Positions 33,470-42,800 of a stretch of 64,000 nucleotides of DNA are shown piece by piece. This DNA is from Candidatus Defluviilinea proxima. Its GTDB lineage: Bacteria > Chloroflexota > Anaerolineae > Anaerolineales > Villigracilaceae. The position numbers and the translations under genes were made by a program. The notes under the pieces were generated by a model. The model worked only from the letters and a program-made list of their open reading frames with translations, was not told the origin of the DNA and did not search any database. The stretch is taken from contig JADKIW010000001.1 in NCBI GenBank assembly GCA_016721115.1, positions 3,983,501-4,047,500 on the forward strand, given 5' to 3'. The stretch's first letter is position 1. Each line of letters opens with the position of its first letter.

Positions 33470-36346
33470 ATGCCTCAACAATTCGCCGACAAATACCTCC
33501 TCGCTCTCGAACAAGCCATCAAAGAAAAACCACAAAGCGGACTTAACGGGTTCGAACAGGAATGGAATCTGCTCGATGAAGAACTGCGTCCTTTGTTGAC
33601 TGTGGGCGCGGGGCCGAGCCAACATTCGTTCGTGGATTATCTGTTGGCCGAATGTGTTCCGCATTGGCAGGCACAGTTCAGTCAGCTTGAGGTCTTTCAC
33701 TGGATGATCGAATGGGCCACACGCCCGTATTACAGCGCACGCGGCGCGATCTACGAAGCCCGACTCATGGAAGCCTCGCTCATCAACGCACTACATCGCG
33801 CGGGCGTCAACTTCGGCGAACGGTTGCATTACTGGCATGGTAATCTGCTCTCCATCACCGATATCGGTCATCATTCCATCCCGGGCAATTGGAGCATCGC
33901 CAAACGCCGTTATCTCGAAAAATGCGTGGATATCTACGGCGACACGCTCGCCACCACCGGCATCCACAGCAACCTTTCGCTCCCCGATCCGCTCTTCGCA
34001 TGGGACTTCGTCCACCTCTCGCCCACTGAACGCGGCGATAAGCACCTCGATGAATTCAAGTCTGAGTTCTACATCACCGCCACACGACTCCTGCGTGCGT
34101 TCGCGTCGCTTTTCGTGGCGACCACTGCCTCGACGCCGCTGCAGGCCCAGGTCCGCGATGGACGCGCTGTTATCGCGTTGACAGAATTCGATTCGGTGCG
34201 AAATCTCACATTCCCGAATCCGCCGTCGATCGATCTTCCCGATCTCTATCGTTCGTACAATGATTACCTGCAAATTTCCTACGACCTCGTGCGGCGCGGA
34301 GTCCGTTTTGGAAATAACAATTGGACTCCCATCCGCGCCCGAAGTTTTGCCGAACCCGTTGAGCGGATCATTTCAACGACGAGCGATCAACTCGCTTCTC
34401 TCTACGCTCGAGGTCTGTTTTCTGCTGGACAGCCTACACCACCCGATGAGATGGCTCTGCAAATTGAAAAGCAAAACCTGATGGCGCGCATCAACCTGCC
34501 AATGGGACGTGTGGAAGTGCGCACCGATGAAGGCGGACATTCGCTCGACCTCGACATCGCCAACTTAACCTTCAAACATCTTCTGCTTCTGCGCATCTAC
34601 TCCGACCCAACCTTTGCACGTTCGTTCCGTTACGACCGCGAAGACATCACTCGTGCACGTGCCAACGAAAACGCCGCCGCAAAATATGGGTTGCGTGCCG
34701 AGATCGAAAACCCATTGACTGGCAAACCCATGTCTGTACGCGCCTTCCTCAAATGGACTCTAGGTGAGCTTAAACCATTGGCTAAAGCATTGAACTTGTG
34801 GAACGACTTAACGCCGCTCATCGAAATGTCTGAAGGCGGACACAACACATCCGAGAAAATGCGCGCACGTTTGCACGCTTCGCGAGAATTGGGGGCAAGC
34901 GACGAAGTACCGTTGAGCGTGTTGCGAGATTTTCTTTCGGAGCATGAAGCGGACGTCAAAGCTGACGTGGAACGTATCGCATCCGATCACGGTTCGCTCG
35001 GTTCGGACTCAACAAAGATCGCTGAGTTCATTCAACGCTCGCGCGATGACATTCGCCAAACTCCAAGCGCACCGATCCGATTCCGTTCGCGACCACAGGC
35101 CGCAATCGAAATTTCATATCCCGATAAAACATCCGAGATCCTTGGTCTTGCCCAACAACTGATTCGCATCCCGTCTGTCACTGCATCACCTAACGAAAGA
35201 CTCGACGAAGTCCATCGCGCAGGCTCGTTGATCGATGATTACTTGAAGAGCGCAGGCTTGGAGACGAGATTCTTCGACGGGAAGTATCCTGCGGTGTACG
35301 CAAAATTTCCCGCGCTGACATCGTACCCACAGGGTAGCGGAGGCGGAGCCGCAGTCGAAGCGCAACGCACAGATGAAATCCTGCTCACCGGCCACTTCGA
35401 CGTTGTTGAACCTGAGCCCGACGACTCGCAATTCATCCCGCGCATCGAAGGTGATTATCTATGGGGTCGCGGCGCCGCAGACATGAAGACCGTCGTCGCC
35501 ACGTATCTGGTTTGGATGAAGGATATGATGGCCTCTCGTAGGGGCGAAGCAATGCTTCGCCCCTACCCAAACATTGCGCTTCTCCTCGTCGGCAACGAAG
35601 AGAACGGAGAAGCCGAAGCATGGGGCACGCCGCATGTGATGAAAGAGTTAGCAAAGACTTCCGAAGTCTATACACCAGCCCTCTTCATCGCAGGCGAACG
35701 GACCGGTGAAAAAGGGACTGAACTCTTTGGCGAGATCTGCGTGGAAAATCGCGGCGTGATGCGCTTCAACGTGATCGCGCGTGGAGAGAAAGGTCACAGC
35801 GGCGTGGCAGGGACCGGCGACTTAAGCGAGAAACTCATTGCTGCGCGTTCTGCATTGAACGAACTCTTCGCCAAACATCTCACGCTTAAGTCCGCAGACG
35901 GATGGCAATCGCAAGCGAAATTCCCATTCATCAATGTGGGCACAACGGGCGTATACAACGTCACTGCTGCGGAAGGGATTCTAGGTGTGGAGATCCGTCC
36001 CATCCCGCAGGATGATGTTCTCGGTCTACGGGTATCGGTCGAGTCGTATTGTCAAGCAAACGGACTCGAAGTTAAATTCTCCGTGATGGAAAACGGCGTG
36101 GCATGTGACCCGAATAATCCAGCGTTGAAAGCGTTGATCGAAGCAGTCAAACAGGCGTCGGGTGGAGTCGAAGCGAAGATCGGGAGGAAGTTACCCGGCA
36201 CCAGTGCACGATTCGCCCCGGGCGGACAGGCCGTAGTGTGGGGTCAAACAGGGTTTGGTCCACATGCAAAAGACGAGCGGCACTTCATCCCCAGCATCGA
36301 GCCATATTACAAGTCATTGAATGAATTAGCAAAACTTTGGAAGTAA
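33470..36346 (+). CDS. Fusion of a glutamate-cysteine-ligase-like domain and an M20 metallopeptidase
   Basis: The 958-residue protein joins two enzyme domains. Residues 1-545 resemble the GCS2/YbdK carboxylate-amine ligases: GFEQEWNLLDEE near the start (the metal-binding acidic strand), TGIHSNLSLP (in place of HVHVG), INLPMGRVEVRTDEGGHSLDLD and AAKYGLRAEIENPLTGKPMSV. Residues 560-958 are an M20 hydrolase with all metal ligands: LTGHFDVVEP, LWGRGAADMKTV, VGNEENGE, IAGERTGEKG and GFGPHAKDERHF. M20 enzymes cut acyl or peptide bonds on amino acids (ArgE, DapE, LysK). Fusing an amide-forming and an amide-cutting domain suggests a protecting-group step such as gamma-glutamylation. Two short repeat-derived stretches interrupt the M20 part. 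The start at 33470 avoids 29 residues encoded by an upstream palindrome. Confidence 0.8.
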   Translation: MPQQFADKYLLALEQAIKEKPQSGLNGFEQEWNLLDEELRPLLTVGAGPSQHSFVDYLLAECVPHWQAQFSQLEVFHWMIEWATRPYYSARGAIYEARLMEASLINALHRAGVNFGERLHYWHGNLLSITDIGHHSIPGNWSIAKRRYLEKCVDIYGDTLATTGIHSNLSLPDPLFAWDFVHLSPTERGDKHLDEFKSEFYITATRLLRAFASLFVATTASTPLQAQVRDGRAVIALTEFDSVRNLTFPNPPSIDLPDLYRSYNDYLQISYDLVRRGVRFGNNNWTPIRARSFAEPVERIISTTSDQLASLYARGLFSAGQPTPPDEMALQIEKQNLMARINLPMGRVEVRTDEGGHSLDLDIANLTFKHLLLLRIYSDPTFARSFRYDREDITRARANENAAAKYGLRAEIENPLTGKPMSVRAFLKWTLGELKPLAKALNLWNDLTPLIEMSEGGHNTSEKMRARLHASRELGASDEVPLSVLRDFLSEHEADVKADVERIASDHGSLGSDSTKIAEFIQRSRDDIRQTPSAPIRFRSRPQAAIEISYPDKTSEILGLAQQLIRIPSVTASPNERLDEVHRAGSLIDDYLKSAGLETRFFDGKYPAVYAKFPALTSYPQGSGGGAAVEAQRTDEILLTGHFDVVEPEPDDSQFIPRIEGDYLWGRGAADMKTVVATYLVWMKDMMASRRGEAMLRPYPNIALLLVGNEENGEAEAWGTPHVMKELAKTSEVYTPALFIAGERTGEKGTELFGEICVENRGVMRFNVIARGEKGHSGVAGTGDLSEKLIAARSALNELFAKHLTLKSADGWQSQAKFPFINVGTTGVYNVTAAEGILGVEIRPIPQDDVLGLRVSVESYCQANGLEVKFSVMENGVACDPNNPALKALIEAVKQASGGVEAKIGRKLPGTSARFAPGGQAVVWGQTGFGPHAKDERHFIPSIEPYYKSLNELAKLWK
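35538..35566. repeat. Palindrome inside the M20 domain
   Basis: GTAGGGGCGAAGCA and its complement form a 29-base odd palindrome inside the coding sequence. It encodes RRGEAMLRPY between MASR and PNIALLLVG, breaks the usual spacing before the metal strand and keeps the frame. Confidence 0.65.
35655..35669. repeat. AGACTTCCGAAGTCT element inside the M20 domain
   Basis: This 15-base near-palindrome also appears at 57083-57115 and, in part and in variant form, at 48003-48044. Here it encodes KTSEVYT in frame. It belongs to a small repeat family of the genome. Confidence 0.55.
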
Positions 36347-36410
36347 CGCAATTTTTGTTATGCAAACTTACGTGGATTTGGTTGTAGAATGAAAAGAAAA
36401 GGAGCGACCC

Positions 36411-36785
36411 GTGGGTGAAAAAAGAAAAGAAGAACGCAAAAGATTAATGGCATTCACTCCCGCTTATGCAGTCAACCCGCGGGTTCTGTTGGGATACGTT
36501 GAAGACCTGAATGTATTGGGCGCGATGATGATCGGCGAGAAGCCGATGGAGCCAGATACATCGTTGACACTGGAGATCAATTTCCCTGATGATTTGCCCG
36601 AGATCCCAAACCCACGCATGCGACTCCCCGTGCGGGTGGCATGGTGCAGGGACGAGAACAACCACCGTTATTACGACATCGGCTTCGAGTTTACCGATCT
36701 GAAACCTGATGAAAAACAAGTCATCGAAGTCATCTTGAGACGTTTCGAATTTCGCCATGAATACCCATCTTTGCGAGTGGATTAA
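36411..36785 (+). CDS. PilZ domain protein
   Basis: The 124-residue protein starts at GTG six bases after GGAG. It has the c-di-GMP-binding pattern: the Arg-rich switch RKEERKRL at the N-terminus and the second motif EDLNVLGAMM, near D/N-x-S-x-x-G, with Val at the Ser position. VRVAWCRDENNHRYYDIGFEFTDL is the PilZ barrel strand. The protein is a likely c-di-GMP effector; the degenerate second motif makes ligand binding less certain. It precedes, in convergent orientation, the giant surface-protein gene. Confidence 0.75.
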   Translation: MGEKRKEERKRLMAFTPAYAVNPRVLLGYVEDLNVLGAMMIGEKPMEPDTSLTLEINFPDDLPEIPNPRMRLPVRVAWCRDENNHRYYDIGFEFTDLKPDEKQVIEVILRRFEFRHEYPSLRVD

Positions 36786-36809
36786 TAATTAAGAATACGG
36801 TCTTGTGTT

Positions 36810-36849
36810 AAATCAAAAAGGCGGATGAACAAATCCGCCTTTTTGATTT
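36810..36849. terminator. Bidirectional terminator between PilZ and the giant gene
   Basis: AAATCAAAAAGGCGGAT and its perfect complement enclose a six-base loop; both strands end in runs of T. It serves the plus-strand PilZ gene and the minus-strand surface-protein gene. Confidence 0.9.
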
Positions 36850-36863
36850 AATTTAGGAAACTG

Positions 36864-39800
36864 TTATTTAACTTTCGTCAACACTGCACGAACCACAACA
36901 CGATATCGGTATGTGTTTAAGTCTGGATCAAATTCCTTGCAAGTGATCAATGTCAACCAAGACAATTCTTCATGTTTTAATGGTTTCTTGTCATTTGGAT
37001 CAACAATGGCGTTACTCCGTACTTCATAGACATATTGCTGTCCGAAAGCCTTAATGATCAACACATCACCCCAACGAAGTTTCGACAGATCAGCAAACGG
37101 TCCTTTTTTGCCATTCGCCAAATAAGAATGACCAGCAAGGACGCTGTTTCCCTGCCAGGTTGGGAATGCAGTTCCTTCCATCCAACCAGTTTTCGCACCA
37201 AGCCAATTCACATCCCAATTGCCACTCACTTCTGGCACACCAACAATATCAGTACGAACGCCAAGTGACGGGATCAGAAGCTGAATGTTCTCCATTTCTG
37301 AATACATCAAGTCGACAGGTTGTTTGGGAAGATTTGTTACAACATTCGGGGCAAATCCAGTTTTAGGCAAGCTAGAAGAAGATCTGGTCCAAGTTACACT
37401 ATTAGAACCAACCACTTGTGTGCCAACAATTGTTTCTTCCGCAAAGTTGCCATTGCCATTCGTATCAGTACGAGATGTGGCTGTATTATTGACCTGATTT
37501 GTTGAACTATTGACGTTGACACTAAAAGTGATGATGACCTCATTGGATGCATTCGCTTCAGTAGTTGCACCTGGATCAGGAGCGATGGAACCCTGCCATT
37601 GAATTCGGCCCAAGCCACCATTCGCTGTAGCATCAAAAGCACAAGACGTAAGGGCTGTGTTCAACGGCGCTGATGAGCTTCCAGCATTCGTGGTTGATAA
37701 TCCCTGCGGGACACACTGCAAACTATTAGGGACATAAGTCGTGCCAACGGGGATATCATCAACAACCTGAACATTAGTCGCAACGACATTACTATCATTG
37801 ATCCATACCATTCTGAAAATCAAAATAGGATTCCCATCGCCATCAAGCGACTTTATACCTAAAGGAGGATCAAATACATTGGGCATGTTATTAGTATCCA
37901 AGGCGCAACCTTCAGGAGTACCTGTTGCGACACAAGCATTTACATCGGTCGGTGTTGGTGCACTTGAATTCGTTGGGTCTCCACCACCTCCGACCTTTGC
38001 CCGGTTCACCTGGGAACCAGTCGCAGACGCATCTATATTGACTGTAAATGCGAGGACGCTATCGCCCGATGATGGGATAACAACGCTACTCGCACATGTA
38101 ATCACATCACTTGTGGACGAACACGACCAATCAGCACTGTTGGCACCGGTTAAAGTCAGCGGGCCGTCTGTAACAGACATTCCTACAGGCAACACATCCA
38201 CCAAATTAATTGTTCCCGTTGTGTTGCCACCGCCAGAGTTGGAAACCGTTAGCGTATAGGTTGTCGTTCCACCTGCGGTGACGGTTGTCAGCGAATCTGT
38301 TTTTGTAAGACCCAAATCTGGCCCTAATTGAACCGCATCGGTATCCAACGCACAACCCTCAGGCGTATCATCCGCCGTACAATTGTTTACTGTTGTTGAA
38401 GTAGGTGCACTGGGATTTGTCGGGTCACCTCCACCACCGACTTTTGCCCGGTTCACCTGTGACCCAGATGCGGCTACGTCCACATTCACTGTAAAGGTAA
38501 AGACACTATTGCTTGCCGATGCGATAGCAACACTACTGGTACATGTAACTACATCACTGGCAGACGAACATGACCAATCTGCGCTGTTGGTACCGGTTAA
38601 AGTCAATGAGCCGTCTGCAACTGACATTCCTGCTGGAAGCACATCCACCACAGTAATTGTCCCAGTTGTGTTCCCACTGCCCGAGTTGGAAACCGTTAGC
38701 GTATAGGTTGTCGTCCCACCTGCGGTGACGGTTGTTAGCGAATCTGTTTTTGTAAGGCTCAAATCGGTTGTTGTTTGGATCGTATCAGTATCCAAGGCAC
38801 AGCCTTCCGGTGTGTTGTCCGCTGTACAGTTGCTTACATCTGTTGCCGTAGGTGCACTGGAATTTGTCGGGTCACCGCCACCACCGACTTTTGCTCTGTT
38901 TACCTGAGACCCAGATGCCGCTGCATCCACATCAACCGTAAATGCAAAGACACTGTCACTCGCCGAGACGATGGCAATGCTACTGGTACATGTAATCACA
39001 TCGCTGGTGGATGAACATGACCAATCCGCATTGTTTGTCCCAGTTAAAGTCAATGATCCATCTGCAACAGACATTCCTGCTGGCAACACATCCACTATCG
39101 TGATTGTTCCGCTTGTGTTTGCACTACCTGTATTAGACACTGTTAAGGAATAAGTTGTCGTCCCGCCTGCGCTGACAGTTGTCAACGAGTCTGTTTTTGC
39201 AAGACTCAAATCCGGTGCTACTTGAACCGTATCAGTATCCAAGGCACAGCCTTCAGGTGTATCGTCCGCTGTACAGTTGTTTACGGTTGTTGAAGTAGGT
39301 GCGCTGGAATTTGTCGGGTCACCTCCACCACCGACTTTTGCCCGGTTTACCTGAGACCCAGATGCGGCTGAGTCCACATTCACTGTAAATGCAAAGACGC
39401 TATCACCCGTCGCAGCGATGGCAATACTGCTAGTACACGTAACTACATCACTGGCAGACGAACATGACCAATCCGCATTGTTTGCCCCAGTTAAAGTCAA
39501 TGAGCCATCTGCAACAGACATTCCTGAGGGAAGCACATCCACCACCGTAATCGTTCCGCTTGTACTCGCATTGCCTGTATTGGAAACGGTCAACACATAG
39601 GTTGTTGTCCCACCCGCGGCTACATTCGTTACGCCATCATCTTTTCTCAGGGATAAGTCCGGACCTGTCACCGTAAGATCAGCATTCACCGTATTACCCG
39701 TCAATGAAAATGGACCAGACGCTGTAGGCGCAGATGTTGTGTTTGTCACTTGACCAACCGTAGAGCTGGTCACATCGACATCAACACTACAACTGGCGCC

Positions 39801-42800
39801 CGGAGCTAATGATGCGGCCGTAAACCTTATAGCCGTATCGTTAACCGCAGAAGCGGATCCATTTATTTTAGTGATCGTACCGCAGCTTGCTGGAGTAAAT
39901 GTAAAGGTCGTGCTATCGAGCGTAATACCACTGGAGCCAAAGTCGTCATCCACGCGAACTGTAGTAAGGGCACCTGGATTCGACGAAGGATTAGTCAAAG
40001 CGAGCGACAAAGTTGATGTGCCACCTGCGGAGATCGTTGCGGGACTAAAGGATTTTGTAACCGTGGGAGGTGTATACACCGTAACAGAATTTGTAGAACT
40101 ATTATCAGCCGTGCTACCTTCCGAGAAGAGGAAATCAGGATTTACAACAGCGGTGTTTGTCAAAACACCGGTTGAATTAGGGGTCACAGGTATTTCGACA
40201 ATAAAAGATCGGGCGGCCGGCAGGGTTATGGAGCCGCCGCTTGCTTCGCATGTCAAAGTACTCACACTAATGGAGCAACCCAAATTGACATCGTTCACCA
40301 CATCCGTTTTGATGATATTCAAAGTTCCATATGTTGGGCCAGATGGCAACGCATCAGAAACAACTCTCTGTGTATCAGCAAAGGTAATATCAGACGTGCC
40401 GTTGTTTTCAACTGTCAAAGTCCAGGTAAACGATCCTCCCAGCACCACTCCACCGCCAACATCGTTGCTTTTGATGATCCTTATGTTAGGAAGCGTCGCA
40501 GAAGCGGCAACCGTATCGCTACCGTTGTTATTCCCTTCATTACTTTCTGTGGTGACATTGTTAGGGTCTGCGCTGGCGACATTCGTCATAGTGGATGTCC
40601 CAACGTTTGCTGTAATCTCCACGTCCACTGTAAAGCTTCTTCCACTCTCAATGATCAAAGAGCTAGTGGCAGCCACGCAGGTTAAAGTTGAGGATACAAT
40701 ATTACAATTCAACGTTCCCGAATTACCGGTTAACCCTGTCAAATCTGAATAAGGGGCTGGCAATGAATATGTAGCACCGGATGGTAAAGTGTCTGATAGA
40801 ACGGTTGCGCCGTTTGCAAATGTTGCGGTCCCGCCACCGTTGTTCGCAACCGTGACCGTCCATGTGAACGGTGTTCCCTGAATAGCCTGACCACCACTAA
40901 TGTCTGCGGCCTTCGACACGACAAGATCTGGTTGATCTGAAACAGATGTTGCAGACGTTGAATTGGTTTTTGTGCTCCCAATGGAACCAGAAGCAATATT
41001 AGTGACATAGCCGATGGAACGATCACGGCTTGTCAGGGTGTAAGACGCCGTACAAGTTAACGATTCTCCTGGATCGAAATTGGCATCCAGATCTCCCTGA
41101 CTGGCTATCGAGTTACAAGTCACGACAGCATTCGTATCGTCAACCGTGACCGTACCAGACACTGGAGATGAACCATTATTGGTGATGGTATATGTATACG
41201 ATAACGTGGTCGTACCAGCGGTGAAAACGGTTGGAGTAACTACTTTCGTCAACGCCAAATCAGTGATGTCGTATGTAGCTAAACTGGGAGCGGACGTGTA
41301 CGTAGTCCCAGAATATGTTCCTTTGGCGGTAGCTGTATTTGTGCTGGAAGTAGAACCAGCAGTGACTGGCCCTACCACACAGGTTGCGACGGGATTACCT
41401 GTTGAAGCTGTAGGCAACGTAGCGGGCCATGAGCAAGCTGATGTGCCGCTCAATTTATTATCGGTAACCCAAACTGGACTAAAGTTCACATCGCCGGTGT
41501 TTTCAATAGTAAATCGATAGTACACATCACTGCCGGCCGCAATATTGACGGAACTACTCCATGGGCCACTGGCGCTCGTGGAGATCTCTTTTAGAAGACT
41601 AATCGCAGGGGTTAATGCATTAACTCCCAACGTATCTGTAGATGTATTGCCAGTGCCTCCATTCGATGACGAAACTTGAACCGAGTTCAGTTTATCTCCG
41701 GTAGATATTGCACTCACATCTACTTGTATCAGACACGATGCCCCCATTGGGACTGTAGCACCAGCCAATTGAAAACTTGTGTCTCCTGAAGTTACAGGGT
41801 TGATACCGTCACTTGTTAAGATTCCGCCAGAACAGGTAGTGGTGGCATTGGGTACGGTAGCAATTTCCAAGCCAGCAATAAACGTATCTGTGAACGCCAC
41901 TCCTGTCAGGTTGACATCTGTGTTCGGGTTTGTAATGGTGAAAGTAATAGTACTCGTCCCATTTACGGGAATGGGATTGGGCGAGAACGACTTGACGATC
42001 TGTGGAGGGCCAATAGTAGCAGTTAACGTATCCTGCCCTTGTCCAGGTTTCGCGTCATTATATGGATTTGTGTTGATTCCTGCTTCGCTGCTGGAGATAA
42101 AGCCTGATGTATTCGTGAAAACTGCGGCACTATCCACAGCAACATTGACCTGCGCAGTACAGGTTCCGGGGGCCCCCATGGGAATGGTGCCACCAGAAAA
42201 ACCAAGGGATGTGGCCCCCGCTGTTGGGCTCCACGTTGCACCTGTACAGGTTGTTGAAGCGACGGGCGTTGAAGCAACTGTCATTCCTGATGGCAGGATA
42301 TCGGTAAAAGAGACCGAGGTCAGGTTCGTAGAAGAATTTGGATTGGTAAGCGTGAAAGTGAGTGTTGACGTTTCACCGACAGTAATGGGGTCAGGTGAAA
42401 ATGACTTGGAAAGCCGTGGCTTCTCCAAAGTACTGACCGCACAACCCGTGATAGTGACATCATCAATAAGCATGCCAGCCTGATCATTTTGAGGATTGGT
42501 TGCCAATACTCTGAAGTAAGTCCTCGTTGTGCCTGTTGTGGCTGAATTTGCACCGCCAACCTCAAACGCGCTTGTGAATGTATTATCACTATAGACCAGT
42601 GCATAGTTACTTGTATTATCGTTCGCAGAGGAAATTTGAACAACCGAGCTCGAATTCCAGGATGCATTATTTTGTTTATACGCTACTGAGATCGCCAGAT
42701 TTTGATATGCAGAACCATTGGGAATTTCGAACTCAAAGGCGGCATTTCTGGTTCTAAAGCCATCCATGAGCCACGAATAGGTTGTTCCTCCAGGTGTATT

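Noticed and set aside
39871..40752. 293-codon plus-strand open frame inside the giant surface-protein gene
   Set aside because: It lies antisense to the repeat-rich gene and comes from its Thr/Val/Gly-biased codons. It has no ribosome binding site and no recognisable domain.
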